Source: Methylomonas sp. 11b
GTDB taxonomy: Bacteria > Pseudomonadota > Gammaproteobacteria > Methylococcales > Methylomonadaceae
DNA length: 64,000 bases
Assembly: GCF_000515215.1 (NCBI RefSeq)
Contig: NZ_KI911557.1
Span: forward strand, 4,459,741 to 4,523,740
Reading direction: 5' to 3'
The number at the start of each line of letters is the position of its first letter. Positions within the stretch are counted from its first letter, which is position 1. Of the stretch, positions 35,581 to 45,475 are shown in pieces. A program made the position numbers and the translations under genes. The notes under the pieces are model-generated. The model ran no database searches. It worked only from the letters and a program-made list of their open reading frames with translations, and was not told where the DNA came from.

Positions 35581-38500
35581 ATGCCAAAAAGAACCGACAT
35601 AAAATCGATTTTATTACTGGGCGCCGGACCGATTGTCATCGGTCAGGCCTGCGAGTTCGACTATTCCGGCACCCAAGCTTGCAAAGCCTTGCGAGAAGAG
35701 GGTTACCGGGTGATTCTGGTCAACTCCAATCCGGCGACGATCATGACCGACCCGGATATGGCCGATGCGATTTACATTGAGCCTATCGACTGGCAGACCG
35801 TCGAAAAAATCATCGAAAAAGAACGCCCCGATGCGGTGCTGCCGACCATGGGCGGCCAGACTGCGTTGAACTGCGCGCTGGCGCTGGACAAGCACGGCGT
35901 ACTGGAAAAATATGGCGTGGAAATGATAGGCGCGACCAAGGAGGCCATCAATATGGCTGAGGATCGCGCGCTGTTCAATGAAGCAATGGCACGCATCGGT
36001 CTGGAAGTGTCCAGAGCTAAAATCGCGCATAACATGGAAGAAGCGTTTGCTGCACAAGAAGAAGTCGGTTACCCCACGGTAGTTCGTCCTTCCTTTACGA
36101 TGGGCGGCAGCGGCGGCGGTATCGCCTATAACCGCGAAGAGTTCATCGAAATTTGCGAGCGTGGCCTGTATCTGTCCCCGACCAGCGAATTGTTGATCGA
36201 AGAATCCATTTTGGGTTGGAAAGAGTTCGAAATGGAAGTGGTGCGGGATTCAAAAGACAACTGCATCATCATCTGCTCGATCGAAAATTTCGATCCGATG
36301 GGCGTGCATACCGGTGATTCGATCACCGTCGCGCCGGCGCAAACTTTGACCGATAAGGAATATCAAATTCTGCGTAACGCTTCGTTGGCAGTATTGCGGG
36401 AAATCGGCGTCGATACCGGCGGTTCCAATGTGCAGTTTGCCATCAATCCCGATACCGGTCGGCTGATCGTCATTGAGATGAACCCCAGGGTGTCGCGCTC
36501 GTCGGCATTGGCTTCCAAAGCCACCGGGTTTCCGATTGCCAAGGTCGCGGCCAAATTGGCTGTGGGCTACACGTTGGATGAACTGCGCAATGAAATCACC
36601 GGCGGTGCGACACCGGCGTCGTTCGAGCCGTCTATTGACTATGTGGTCACCAAGGTGCCGCGGTTTGCCTTCGAAAAATTCCCGCAAGCCAATGACCGTC
36701 TGACGACGCAGATGAAGTCGGTCGGCGAAGTGATGGCGATTGGTCGTACTTTTCAGGAATCTTTGCAAAAAGCCTTGCGCGGTTTGGAAGTGGGTGTGGA
36801 TGGTTTGGATGAAATTGCCGATCTAAGCGATGCCAACAGCGAAGACATTATACTCAGGGAGTTGCGTTATCCCGGTCCTGAGCGCTTGTGGTATCTGGCT
36901 GACGCCTTTCGCAGCGGTTTGAGTTTCGAAGATATTCATCAGGCTTGTAAGATTGATCCATGGTTCCTGGCGCAGGTCGAGGATTTGGTTGTCACAGAAA
37001 AAACCTTGTCTACCAAAACCCTGGCCACATTGGAGCCGGGTGAGTTGTTGCGACTGAAGCGTAAGGGGTTTTCCGATAGACGCTTGGCAAAATTGTTGGA
37101 AACCAAAGAATCGGAAGTCCGCTATACCAGACATAAAAAAGGCATCCGTCCGGTATACAAGCGTATCGACTCCTGTGCGGCAGAATTCGCTTCTGATACC
37201 GCTTATTTGTATTCGACTTATGAGCAGGAGTGCGAAGCCAATCCGTCCAATAAAGAAAAAATCGTCATTCTCGGCGGCGGTCCAAATCGGATTGGGCAGG
37301 GTATTGAATTTGATTATTGCTGCGTGCATGCCGCATTGGCGTTACGTGAAGACGGTTACGAAACCATCATGGTCAACTGTAATCCGGAAACCGTTTCTAC
37401 TGACTTCGATACTTCGGACCGTTTGTATTTCGAGCCATTAACGCTGGAAGACGTGCTGGAAATCATCGAACTGGAAAAGCCGAAGGGTGTGATCGTCCAA
37501 TACGGCGGACAAACACCGTTGAAACTGGCCCGGGCCTTGGAGGCCGCTGGTGCGCCGATTATCGGCACTTCGCCCGATTCCATAGACTTGGCCGAAGACC
37601 GCGAACGCTTCCAAAAATTGCTGGAGCGTCTGAATCTGTTGCAACCGCCCAATGCCACCGCGCGTTCGGTAGAGCAAGCCGTTAATTCCGCTCGCGAGCT
37701 GGGTTATCCGTTGGTCGTACGTCCATCATATGTGTTGGGTGGACGGGCGATGGAGATCGTGTTCAACGAGGAAGGCTTGCGTCGCTATATGAAAGAAGCG
37801 GTTAGCGTTTCCAACGATTCGCCGGTGCTGCTGGATCGCTTTCTGGACGATGCGGTGGAAATGGACGTCGATGCGATTTACGACGGCGAAACTGTGTTGA
37901 TCGGTGGCTTGATGGAGCATATCGAGCAAGCCGGCGTGCATTCCGGCGACTCGGCGTGTTCCTTGCCGCCTTATGATTTGCCCGTGCATATGCAGGATCA
38001 ATTGCGTGCGCAAGTGGCGAAAATGGCCGAAGCGCTGGGAGTGCGCGGTTTGATGAACACCCAGTTTGCGATTCAAGGCGAAACTATTTACGTGCTGGAA
38101 GTCAATCCGCGCGCCTCGCGTACCGCACCGTTCGTGTCCAAGGCTACCGGTTATCCGCTGGCGAAAATCGCCGCGCGGGTTATGGTCGGTAAATCCTTGA
38201 AAGAACAGGGCATCACCGAAGAGCGTATTCCCGAGTATTTCTCGGTGAAAGAAGCGGTGTTCCCATTCATTAAGTTCCCCGGCGTCGATCCGTTGTTGGG
38301 GCCGGAAATGAAATCGACCGGTGAGGTCATGGGCGTCGGTAAGACCTTCGGGGAAGCGTTTGCTAAATCTCAGCGCGCGTCGGGTGTAGATTTGAGCCAC
38401 AGCGGCAAAGTTTTGATTAGTATCCGCGACGCCGACAAACCTAAGTTGCCGGAATTAGCCAAAATGCTGATTGCGAAAAACTATGAAATCGTCGCTACGC

Positions 38501-38796
38501 GCGGCACTGCCAGGGTGTTGAAAGAAGCCGGCATTCCGTGCAAGGAAATCTTCAAGGTCAACGAAGGTCGGCCCAACACCGTGGATATGATTAAAAACGG
38601 CGAGGTGCAGTTAATCGTCAATACCACCGAAGGCGTTAAAGCCGTGGCTGATTCGTTTACGATGCGTCGCGAAGCCTTGCAGCGCAAAGTTACCTATTAC
38701 ACGACGATGGCGGGCGCGCGTGCAGCGTGTTATGCCTTGGGTGAACTCGATGCGGGCGATGTGAATTGCCTGCAAGACTTGCACAAAACATTTTAA
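35581..38796 (+). CDS. carB: Carbamoyl-phosphate synthase large subunit
   Basis: 1071 residues, the expected length with two homologous ATP-grasp synthetase halves and a C-terminal allosteric (MGS-like) domain. The two halves begin with matching motifs [19 protein letters not shown] (near residue 12) and [18 protein letters not shown] (near 562). The C-terminal domain (about 940-1071) includes [15 protein letters not shown]. It makes carbamoyl phosphate from bicarbonate, ammonia and two ATP. No truncation or frame problem is seen. Confidence 0.97.
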   Translation: MPKRTDIKSILLLGAGPIVIGQACEFDYSGTQACKALREEGYRVILVNSNPATIMTDPDMADAIYIEPIDWQTVEKIIEKERPDAVLPTMGGQTALNCALALDKHGVLEKYGVEMIGATKEAINMAEDRALFNEAMARIGLEVSRAKIAHNMEEAFAAQEEVGYPTVVRPSFTMGGSGGGIAYNREEFIEICERGLYLSPTSELLIEESILGWKEFEMEVVRDSKDNCIIICSIENFDPMGVHTGDSITVAPAQTLTDKEYQILRNASLAVLREIGVDTGGSNVQFAINPDTGRLIVIEMNPRVSRSSALASKATGFPIAKVAAKLAVGYTLDELRNEITGGATPASFEPSIDYVVTKVPRFAFEKFPQANDRLTTQMKSVGEVMAIGRTFQESLQKALRGLEVGVDGLDEIADLSDANSEDIILRELRYPGPERLWYLADAFRSGLSFEDIHQACKIDPWFLAQVEDLVVTEKTLSTKTLATLEPGELLRLKRKGFSDRRLAKLLETKESEVRYTRHKKGIRPVYKRIDSCAAEFASDTAYLYSTYEQECEANPSNKEKIVILGGGPNRIGQGIEFDYCCVHAALALREDGYETIMVNCNPETVSTDFDTSDRLYFEPLTLEDVLEIIELEKPKGVIVQYGGQTPLKLARALEAAGAPIIGTSPDSIDLAEDRERFQKLLERLNLLQPPNATARSVEQAVNSARELGYPLVVRPSYVLGGRAMEIVFNEEGLRRYMKEAVSVSNDSPVLLDRFLDDAVEMDVDAIYDGETVLIGGLMEHIEQAGVHSGDSACSLPPYDLPVHMQDQLRAQVAKMAEALGVRGLMNTQFAIQGETIYVLEVNPRASRTAPFVSKATGYPLAKIAARVMVGKSLKEQGITEERIPEYFSVKEAVFPFIKFPGVDPLLGPEMKSTGEVMGVGKTFGEAFAKSQRASGVDLSHSGKVLISIRDADKPKLPELAKMLIAKNYEIVATRGTARVLKEAGIPCKEIFKVNEGRPNTVDMIKNGEVQLIVNTTEGVKAVADSFTMRREALQRKVTYYTTMAGARAACYALGELDAGDVNCLQDLHKTF

Positions 38797-38829
38797 CGGA
38801 TGAATTTGAATTCAAGAGGGGAGCAGTAA

Positions 38830-39306
38830 ATGCAAAAGTTTCCACTAACAGTGGTGGGTGCCAATAAATTGCGCGCCGAATTGGAAGAACTTAAAACTGT
38901 GGTTAGACCGCGTATCATTCAGGCTATCTCTGAAGCGCGTGCCCACGGCGATTTAAAAGAAAATGCGGAGTACCACGCGGCGCGCGAGCAGCAAAGCTTT
39001 GCCGAGGGGCGGATAGCTGAAATCGAAGGCAAGTTATCCAATGCCAATATCATTGATGTCACTAAAACCGAAGCCAACGGCAAAGTCGTATTCGGGGCGA
39101 CAGTGGAAATCGAGGATCTCGATTCCGGCAAGACGGTAACGTATCAGATCGTCGGCGAAGACGAAGCCAATATCAAGGAAGGCCGCATTTCGGTGGGGTC
39201 GCCGATTGCCAGAGCATTAATCGGCAAGGAAGTGGAAGATGTGGTGACGGTAAAAGCGCCGGGTGGCAATATCGAATACGAGATTCTCTCGGTTCAGTAT
39301 ATTTAA
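38830..39306 (+). CDS. greA: Transcription elongation factor GreA
   Basis: 158 residues, the usual length. An N-terminal coiled coil (about 1-75, with [20 protein letters not shown] and the tip acidic residues near [16 protein letters not shown]) is followed by the FKBP-like C-terminal domain ([15 protein letters not shown]). GreA enters the secondary channel of RNA polymerase and stimulates cleavage of backtracked transcripts. It follows carB by 33 bases (with an AGGGGAG ribosome binding site) and ends at a strong terminator. Confidence 0.96.
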   Translation: MQKFPLTVVGANKLRAELEELKTVVRPRIIQAISEARAHGDLKENAEYHAAREQQSFAEGRIAEIEGKLSNANIIDVTKTEANGKVVFGATVEIEDLDSGKTVTYQIVGEDEANIKEGRISVGSPIARALIGKEVEDVVTVKAPGGNIEYEILSVQYI

Positions 39307-39318
39307 GCTGATTGGTTG

Positions 39319-39357
39319 ATGGGGAGGAGCGCCTCCCCATTGGCTTTATTTTTTTGG
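39319..39357. terminator. Intrinsic terminator between greA and yhbY
   Basis: Perfect stem ATGGGGAGG / CCTCCCCAT (39319-39327 with 39332-39340, loop AGCG), followed by TTGGCTTTATTTTTTT. It ends the carAB-greA transcript. The convergent yhbY gene stops inside or just past its T tract, so on the minus strand it may help end that one too. Confidence 0.9.
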
Positions 39358-39612
39358 GTTCAAACGATAAATAACGGCTACTTGACCAATCGATTGCACC
39401 AGTTCGGCCTTGGTTTGGGCGCAGATTTGTTCTCTAATAGCGGCACGCTCGTCTCTTTCCGCGCGAATTTTGACTTTAATCAACTCGTGAGCGTCAAGCG
39501 CCACATTAATTTCTTTAATAACCGCGTCGGTCAAGCCGGCCTGGCCGATAATCACCACGGGATTTAGCGGGTGAGCTTGAGCTTTCAGCTTTTTCTTTTG
39601 AATAGGGTTCAC
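39346..39612 (-). CDS. yhbY: Ribosome assembly RNA-binding protein YhbY (CRM domain)
   Basis: 88 residues, a single CRM domain. The signature (NPVVIIGQAGLTDAVIKEINVALDAHELIKVKI) includes the GxxG-type loop that binds RNA. YhbY associates with precursors of the large ribosomal subunit. It is divergent from rlmE, another 50S-maturation gene, with about 50 bases between starts; this pairing is the normal gammaproteobacterial arrangement. Confidence 0.93.
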   Translation of the reverse strand: MNPIQKKKLKAQAHPLNPVVIIGQAGLTDAVIKEINVALDAHELIKVKIRAERDERAAIREQICAQTKAELVQSIGQVAVIYRLNPKK

Positions 39613-39662
39613 TCTATTTCCTTGAACTTTAAAAACCCGGCAATTTTACACGAATAGAAAAT

Positions 39663-40280
39663 ATGGCACGCAGCAAAAGTAGCCAGCAATGGATGCAGGA
39701 ACATTTCCAAGACGAGTATGTCAAGAAAGCACAGGCAATGGGTTATCGCTCTCGTGCCGTGTTCAAACTGATAGAAATCCAAGAAAAAGACAAAATCATA
39801 AAACCTGGTATTAATATAGTTGACCTAGGCGCCGCACCGGGCGGGTGGTCGGAATATGTCAGCAAAATCGTCGGTAAAAAAAATAAGGTGATTGCGCTGG
39901 ATTTGTTGGCTATCGATCCTATTGACGGTGTGGATTTTATTCAAGGCGACTTCCGAGAATACGAAGTGCTTGAGCAACTCTATAAAGTGCTTGATGGCGA
40001 ACCGGTTCACTTGTTATTGTCGGACATGGCCCCCAATATGAGTGGTAGCCGGGAAATGGATCAGCCGCGGGCGATTTACTTGGGCGAATTGGCCCTGGAT
40101 GCCGCGCAACACATATTGGCTAAGGGCGGTACGTTTTTGATCAAGATGTTTCAGGGCGCCGGATTTGATGAATACTATAATCAAGTGCGTCAGCAGTTCA
40201 GTAGTGTAGTGATTAGAAAGCCGAAAGCTTCGCGGGCCAGAAGTAACGAAGTGTATATTTTGGCGAAAGGTTTTAAATAA
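39663..40280 (+). CDS. rlmE: 23S rRNA 2'-O-methyltransferase RlmE (FtsJ)
   Basis: 205 residues. The S-adenosylmethionine-binding motif is VDLGAAPGGWSEY. The K-D-K-E catalytic set of 2'-O-methyltransferases is seen as Lys in YRSRAVFKL, Asp in LSDMAPNMSG, Lys in FLIKMFQG and Glu in SNEVYILAK. It methylates U2552 of 23S rRNA late in 50S assembly. It lies 111 bases upstream of ftsH, the conserved rlmE-ftsH order. Confidence 0.96.
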   Translation: MARSKSSQQWMQEHFQDEYVKKAQAMGYRSRAVFKLIEIQEKDKIIKPGINIVDLGAAPGGWSEYVSKIVGKKNKVIALDLLAIDPIDGVDFIQGDFREYEVLEQLYKVLDGEPVHLLLSDMAPNMSGSREMDQPRAIYLGELALDAAQHILAKGGTFLIKMFQGAGFDEYYNQVRQQFSSVVIRKPKASRARSNEVYILAKGFK

Positions 40281-40391
40281 ATATGCGATAGTCGCCGTTC
40301 ATAGGGCTATGATGGCGGTGGGATGCGAGTAGTCCTGATACAATTACTCGGTTTTTAAATTTTGAGGCCAATCCAGGCCGGAGCGCGTAAC

Positions 40392-42317
40392 TTGAGCGAT
40401 ATGATTAAAAATTTAATTTTGTGGGTGGTCATCGCCGTAGTGTTGATGGCTGTATTCAACAGTTTCGGGTCGCGGGCGATTCGTAGCGACGCGACTTTTT
40501 CGTACTCGCAATTGATCGACGCTGTCAAAGCTGGACAAGTTCAGCAGGTTGCGATCTCCGATAATACTGTCAAAGGCAAAATGGTCTCCGGCGATAAGTT
40601 TAAGACTTATATGCCTAACGATCCGCATTTGATCGACGATCTGTTGGCTAACGGTGTGGAAATATCTGTTCAGCCTCCCGAAGAACCTTCGATGCTGATG
40701 CAAATATTCGTGTCATTCGGCCCGATTTTGTTGCTGATAGCGGTTTGGGTATTCTTCATGCGCCAGATGCAGGGTGGCGGCGTGGGCGGTCGTGGCGGCG
40801 CTATGGGCTTTGGTAAAAGCAAAGCGCGGATGTTGGATCAGGATCAAAACAAAGTGACCTTCGCCGATGTGGCGGGGTGCGACGAGGCGAAGGAAGAGGT
40901 CGAAGAAATGGTCGACTTCCTTAAAGACCCCGCAAAATACCAAAAGCTGGGTGGCAAAGTGCCGCGCGGCGCCTTGATGGTCGGTCCCCCGGGTACCGGT
41001 AAAACCTTGTTGGCTAGAGCGATTGCCGGCGAAGCAAAAGTGCCGTTTTTCACTATTTCCGGTTCGGACTTTGTGGAAATGTTCGTCGGTGTCGGTGCTT
41101 CCAGGGTGCGTGACATGTTCGAACAAGCTAAAAAACACGCACCTTGCATCATCTTCATTGACGAGATCGATGCCGTTGGTCGTTCACGCGGCGCCGGTTT
41201 AGGCGGTGGTAACGACGAGCGTGAACAAACTTTGAACCAGTTGCTGGTTGAGATGGATGGCTTCGAAGGTCACGAAGGTATTATTGTTATCGCTGCAACC
41301 AACCGTTCCGACGTACTGGATAAAGCGTTGTTGCGCCCAGGTCGTTTCGACCGTCAAGTGGTGGTCGGATTGCCCGATGTTAGGGGGCGTGAGCAGATTC
41401 TTAATGTGCATCTGAAAAAAGTACCGGCGGCGGACGATGTCAAAATAAAATACATCGCGCAAGGTACGCCAGGATTCTCCGGTGCGGATTTAGCCAACTT
41501 GGTTAACGAGGCTGCCTTGTTCGCCGCGCGCTATAACAAGCGTTTGGTCAGCATGGTTGATTTGGAAAAAGCCAAGGACAAGCTGATCATGGGTGCGGAA
41601 AGACGCTCCATGGTGATGGACGAGAAAGAAAAGAAAATGACCGCATATCACGAAGCCGGTCACGCTATCGTTGGTCGCTTGGTACCTGAGCACGATCCTG
41701 TCTACAAAGTCAGCATCATGCCGCGCGGCCGTGCGTTGGGTGTAACAATGTTCTTGCCGGAACGCGATCAGTACAGTGCCAGCAAACGTAAACTGGATAG
41801 CATGATTTCCAGCTTGTACGGCGGTCGGATTGCCGAGGAATTGATTTTCGGTTGGGAACAAGTTTCCACTGGTGCTTCCAATGACATCGAACGCGCTACC
41901 GAGTTGGCCAGAAACATGGTCACCAAATGGGGCTTGTCGCAACGTCTTGGCCCCTTGGCGTACAGCGAAGAAGAAGGCGAGATTTTCTTGGGCCGCTCCG
42001 TAACTCAACATAAATCTGTGGCGGAAGAGACTTCGCACACCATCGACGAAGAAATCCGGTCTATCATTGATAGAAATTATGAAAGAGCTGAAAAGATTCT
42101 GAAAGAAAACGAAGATATTCTGCATGCAATGGCAGATGCCTTGATGAAGTATGAAACCATCGATAAATATCAAATCGATGATTTGATGGAAAGAAAGCCG
42201 GTGAGAGAGCCAAAAGGTTGGGACGACACCCCGTCTTCCAGCGGCGGTATCAAAAGCGATCATTGGGATCAGAAAGATACCGACCCGTCGATCGGAGGCG
42301 CGGCCGAGCAGGGCTGA
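40392..42317 (+). CDS. ftsH: ATP-dependent zinc metalloprotease FtsH
   Basis: 641 residues from a TTG at 40392 (giving [11 protein letters not shown], the same N-terminus as annotated in E. coli) with GGAG about nine bases ahead. An ATG nine bases further is the alternative; the frame is open upstream to 40362. Two membrane helices (about 5-22 and 100-120) flank a periplasmic domain. The AAA+ domain has Walker A GPPGTGKT and Walker B IIFIDEID; the zinc protease motif is HEAGH. FtsH degrades membrane proteins and unstable regulators. It ends at a terminator. Confidence 0.96.
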   Translation: MSDMIKNLILWVVIAVVLMAVFNSFGSRAIRSDATFSYSQLIDAVKAGQVQQVAISDNTVKGKMVSGDKFKTYMPNDPHLIDDLLANGVEISVQPPEEPSMLMQIFVSFGPILLLIAVWVFFMRQMQGGGVGGRGGAMGFGKSKARMLDQDQNKVTFADVAGCDEAKEEVEEMVDFLKDPAKYQKLGGKVPRGALMVGPPGTGKTLLARAIAGEAKVPFFTISGSDFVEMFVGVGASRVRDMFEQAKKHAPCIIFIDEIDAVGRSRGAGLGGGNDEREQTLNQLLVEMDGFEGHEGIIVIAATNRSDVLDKALLRPGRFDRQVVVGLPDVRGREQILNVHLKKVPAADDVKIKYIAQGTPGFSGADLANLVNEAALFAARYNKRLVSMVDLEKAKDKLIMGAERRSMVMDEKEKKMTAYHEAGHAIVGRLVPEHDPVYKVSIMPRGRALGVTMFLPERDQYSASKRKLDSMISSLYGGRIAEELIFGWEQVSTGASNDIERATELARNMVTKWGLSQRLGPLAYSEEEGEIFLGRSVTQHKSVAEETSHTIDEEIRSIIDRNYERAEKILKENEDILHAMADALMKYETIDKYQIDDLMERKPVREPKGWDDTPSSSGGIKSDHWDQKDTDPSIGGAAEQG

Positions 42318-42335
42318 TGCCTTAACGGCAAAAGC

Positions 42336-42363
42336 GAGAGAGGCTCCGGCCTCTCTTTTTTTT
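42336..42363 (+). terminator. Intrinsic terminator after ftsH
   Basis: Stem GAGAGAGG / CCTCTCTT (42336-42343 with 42350-42357, loop CTCCGG) followed by eight or more T residues. It is a textbook terminator between ftsH and glmM. Confidence 0.92.
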
Positions 42364-42389
42364 GGGATTTAGTTAAGAGAGTTTTGAGT

Positions 42390-43730
42390 ATGGCAAAAAA
42401 ATATTTCGGTACCGACGGTATTCGCGGCAAGGTCGGAGAATACCCCATCACTGCCGACTTTATGCTAAAGCTGGGCTGGGCGACAGGCAGAGTGTTTGCC
42501 AAGGAAGGCAGCGGCTTTGTGTTGTTGGGTAAAGACACGCGGATTTCCGGCTATATGTTCGAGTCCGCGCTTGAAGCGGGTTTGTCGGCGGCTGGTGTCG
42601 ATACCCGCTTGTTGGGACCTATGCCCACCCCAGGCATCGCATACTTGACTAGGACCTTAAGAGCCAAAGCCGGCATTGTGATCAGCGCTTCCCACAATCC
42701 TTACTACGACAACGGTATCAAGTTTTTTTCGGTGGACGGCGCCAAATTGCCGGATGAGGTAGAACATCAGATCGAACAATATCTGGATACGCCGATGACC
42801 ACTGTCGAATCGGCAAAATTAGGTAAAGCCAAACGGGTTAGCGATGCTGCCGGTCGCTACATCGAATTTTGTAAAGCAACCGTGCCGCCGCAATTGGACT
42901 TTAAAGGGATGCGGATTGTCATCGATTGTGCCAACGGTGCGACGTACCACATTGCTCCGCACGTGTTCAGTGAAGTGGGGGCTGAAGTAGTTACCATCGG
43001 TGCCGATCCCGATGGCTTAAATATCAACGACGAGTGCGGCGCCACCAAGCCGGAAAATCTCGCCGCGAAGGTCTTGGAGTTTCGCGCCGATTTGGGCATA
43101 GCACTGGATGGCGATGGCGACCGGATTATTATGGTCGATCACAAAGGCGAAATCGTCGATGGCGACGAGTTGATTTACATCATTGCTAAATCACGTCTGG
43201 AAGAAGGCAAGCTGTTCGGGCCGGTAATAGGCACTCTGATGTCGAATCTGGGCATGGAACATGCGCTGAAAGCCGTCGGTGTGCCCTTGTTGCGCGCAAA
43301 TGTAGGCGATCGTTATGTGATGGAAATGTTGACGGAGCACAAAGGCATGCTGGGTGGCGAAGGCTCCGGACATATTATCTGTCTGGATAAAACCACCACG
43401 GGCGACGGCATCGTTTCCGCCCTGCAAGTGCTCGCGGAAATGCAACGCACCGGTAAAAGCCTGAATGAGCTTAAATCCGGCATGAGCAAATATCCGCAAG
43501 TGTTGGTTAACGTCAGAATCGATAAAAAAGTCAAAATCGAAGAGATCGACAGCATCAAAAAAGCCGTGGAAGCAGTAGAGAAAAAACTGGGAGAGCGGGG
43601 CAGGGTGTTGCTGAGATCGTCCGGTACCGAGCCGTTGATCCGAGTGATGGTGGAAGGCGTTGACGAAGACGAGGTTGTGAGGTTTGCAAACCAACTCGCT
43701 GCCGATGTCAAGAAAGCGATTCCGGCTTGA
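42390..43730 (+). CDS. glmM: Phosphoglucosamine mutase GlmM
   Basis: 446 residues from the ATG at 42390; a TTG six bases upstream is in frame but unnecessary. The substrate-binding N-terminus is [14 protein letters not shown]. The phosphoserine loop is [16 protein letters not shown], the metal-binding loop DGDGDRIIM, the sugar-binding loop GEGSGHI, and the C-terminal phosphate loop [12 protein letters not shown]. It converts glucosamine-6-phosphate to the 1-phosphate for peptidoglycan and LPS precursors. folP, a common upstream neighbour, is absent here. Confidence 0.96.
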   Translation: MAKKYFGTDGIRGKVGEYPITADFMLKLGWATGRVFAKEGSGFVLLGKDTRISGYMFESALEAGLSAAGVDTRLLGPMPTPGIAYLTRTLRAKAGIVISASHNPYYDNGIKFFSVDGAKLPDEVEHQIEQYLDTPMTTVESAKLGKAKRVSDAAGRYIEFCKATVPPQLDFKGMRIVIDCANGATYHIAPHVFSEVGAEVVTIGADPDGLNINDECGATKPENLAAKVLEFRADLGIALDGDGDRIIMVDHKGEIVDGDELIYIIAKSRLEEGKLFGPVIGTLMSNLGMEHALKAVGVPLLRANVGDRYVMEMLTEHKGMLGGEGSGHIICLDKTTTGDGIVSALQVLAEMQRTGKSLNELKSGMSKYPQVLVNVRIDKKVKIEEIDSIKKAVEAVEKKLGERGRVLLRSSGTEPLIRVMVEGVDEDEVVRFANQLAADVKKAIPA

Positions 43731-43784
43731 ACTAAAAGGTTTAACTCGATATTATATGCGGTCTTATTTAGCTCGGAGGATGTA

Positions 43785-44531
43785 ATGCGTCGGTCTTTGA
43801 TTATGGGTAACTGGAAAATGAACGGCTCGCTGGAAGATGGGCAAAAACTTGCTCAAGCTTTAGCTGATGGTCTTGGTAATGTTCAGCAAGAAGTCGCGGT
43901 TTGCGTTCCATTCGTCTATTTGTCAGATATTCGTAGCGTATTGGCTGCATCCCCTATCGCACTTGGCGCGCAGAATGTTGCCGACCAAGCATCCGGTGCT
44001 TATACCGGCGAAGTATCAGCGGCAATGCTCAGCGAAGTCGGCTGCAAATATGCATTGGTGGGTCACTCCGAGCGTCGCAGCTACTATGGCGATACCAATG
44101 AATCGGTTGCCAAACGTTTTTGCCAAGCCCTAAGCAAAGGTGTAGTGCCTGTGCTTTGCGTTGGTGAAACGCTGGAAGAGCGCGAGCAAGACAGAACCTT
44201 CCAAGTGGTTGACGAGCAATTGGACGCCGTGATCGCCGCCGCAGGCATCGAAGCGTTCGAAACAGCTGTGATTGCCTACGAACCCGTTTGGGCTATTGGT
44301 ACCGGTAAAGTGGCGACCGATGAGCAAGCGCAAGAAGTACACAAGTACATTCGTCAACGGATTGCCGATAGAAATCCGGTAATCGCGGAAAAAGTACAAA
44401 TTTTATACGGCGGTAGCGTCAAGCCAGATAACGCAAAAGGCTTGTTTGCTATGCCCGACATTGATGGTGGATTGGTGGGTGGCGCATCCCTGGATGCAAA
44501 AGGCTTCCTGCAAATTTGCCATTCGGTTTAG
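43785..44531 (+). CDS. tpiA: Triose-phosphate isomerase
   Basis: 248 residues, a standard TIM barrel. The active-site Lys is in GNWKMNGS, the His in LVGHSERR and the Glu in IAYEPVWAIGTGKVA; the phosphate loop GGSVKPDNA is also intact. It interconverts glyceraldehyde-3-phosphate and dihydroxyacetone phosphate. A GGAGG ribosome binding site precedes the start. It lies 21 bases before secG, the conserved tpiA-secG order. Confidence 0.97.
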   Translation: MRRSLIMGNWKMNGSLEDGQKLAQALADGLGNVQQEVAVCVPFVYLSDIRSVLAASPIALGAQNVADQASGAYTGEVSAAMLSEVGCKYALVGHSERRSYYGDTNESVAKRFCQALSKGVVPVLCVGETLEEREQDRTFQVVDEQLDAVIAAAGIEAFETAVIAYEPVWAIGTGKVATDEQAQEVHKYIRQRIADRNPVIAEKVQILYGGSVKPDNAKGLFAMPDIDGGLVGGASLDAKGFLQICHSV

Positions 44532-44552
44532 TTTCATCCGATTAAGGTCTTT

Positions 44553-44954
44553 ATGTTGTACCAAATTATAATAATTATTCATATCTTCCTGGGTATAGGC
44601 ATCGTGGGCTTAGTCCTGATGCAACAAGGAAAAGGCGCCGATGCCGGCGCGACTTTCGGCGGTGGCGCATCCGGTTCAGTATTCGGTGCCCAAGGTTCAG
44701 CTTCATTTTTGTCCAGAACCACTGCTATTTTCGCCACCTTGTTTTTTATTACCAGCTTAGGCTTGGCAGTATTAAGCGGCTATCAAGGTAAAAAAACCGA
44801 CGTCATATTGGATTCGACGCCTGCTGCTGAACCAGTTAAGTCTGATGTGCCGCTAACTCAGGGCATGCCCGCAGACGGCAGCTTGCCAATTCAGGAACTT
44901 ACCTTACCTGAAGCGCCGGCTATCAAAGAAGTCGAAAAACCAGCGGCAAAGTAA
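44553..44954 (+). CDS. secG: Preprotein translocase subunit SecG
   Basis: 133 residues. Two membrane helices (about 3-22 and 55-76) are separated by the conserved glycine-rich loop GLVLMQQGKGADAGATFGGGASGSVFG. The C-terminal tail is long, acidic and proline-rich. SecG supports SecYE-dependent export. The gene is followed 16 bases later by the tRNA-Leu gene, as in many gammaproteobacteria. Confidence 0.95.
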   Translation: MLYQIIIIIHIFLGIGIVGLVLMQQGKGADAGATFGGGASGSVFGAQGSASFLSRTTAIFATLFFITSLGLAVLSGYQGKKTDVILDSTPAAEPVKSDVPLTQGMPADGSLPIQELTLPEAPAIKEVEKPAAK

Positions 44955-44970
44955 GCTCGTAACAAATTAA

Positions 44971-45055
44971 GCCGACGTGGTGAAATTGGTAGACACGCCA
45001 TCTTGAGGGGGTGGTGACGCAAGTCGTGGCGGTTCAAATCCGCCCGTCGGTACCA
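44971..45055 (+). tRNA. tRNA-Leu (anticodon GAG)
   Basis: The cloverleaf folds by eye. Acceptor GCCGACG pairs with CGTCGGT (one G-U), with a D stem GTG/CAC. The anticodon stem CCATC/GGTGG carries the loop TTGAGGG, giving anticodon GAG. A long variable arm (TGAC GCAA GTCG), the T arm GGCGG-TTCAAAT-CCGCC and an encoded CCA end follow. The long variable arm confirms a class II (Leu) tRNA. Confidence 0.96.
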
Positions 45056-45086
45056 TTTGAAGATGCACGGAAGTGCAAAGAAGTAT

Positions 45087-45124
45087 AAAAAACCCGCAAG
45101 CTTTCTAGCTTAGCGGGTTTTTTT
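45087..45124 (+). terminator. Intrinsic terminator after tRNA-Leu
   Basis: Arms AAAAAACCCGC and GCGGGTTTTTTT with an inner AAGCT/AGCTT stem give a long hairpin ending in a T run. It closes the tpiA-secG-tRNA region and marks the boundary with the accessory block. Confidence 0.9.
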
Positions 45125-45475
45125 ATGCCTCATGATATTTATCGGGTGTGGTCTGCCTTAATCCAGTCTGATATGCAGCACGGAATGTATCTCAGACCTT
45201 GTAAGGTGTTTGTATGGCTATCAAGCTCAATTAAGATGCGGTTTAAAGGACAACTAAGCAGAACGATAAGGGTTGCAAGGGGATCTGTCGGTACATCTTA
45301 ACGCCCGGAGCCCAAGCGGCCGCCATTGCTGAGATTTGGAGCCCATGAAAAATCAAATCTGAGCTACTGACTAGTTTTGGATTTTGTTACCATTGGCTTG
45401 ACGGAGTCTTGAGTCGCAGACCTATTTCACGTTGCGAAATCACGGGTCCAATAAAACCAAAGCAGGGATTTGTAC
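45125..45475. other. Intergenic boundary region upstream of conflict-type cluster, with possible promoter
   Basis: No gene is seen. A possible sigma-70 promoter is TTGACG at 45398-45403 with a 17-base spacer to CCTATT at 45421-45426, about 50 bases before the first cluster gene. No integrase, transposase fragment or copy of the tRNA 3' end was found here, although the position directly after a tRNA gene is a classic island insertion point. Confidence 0.4.

Noticed and set aside
41490..42263. 257-codon minus-strand frame opposite ftsH
   Set aside because: Shadow of a strongly conserved gene on the plus strand.
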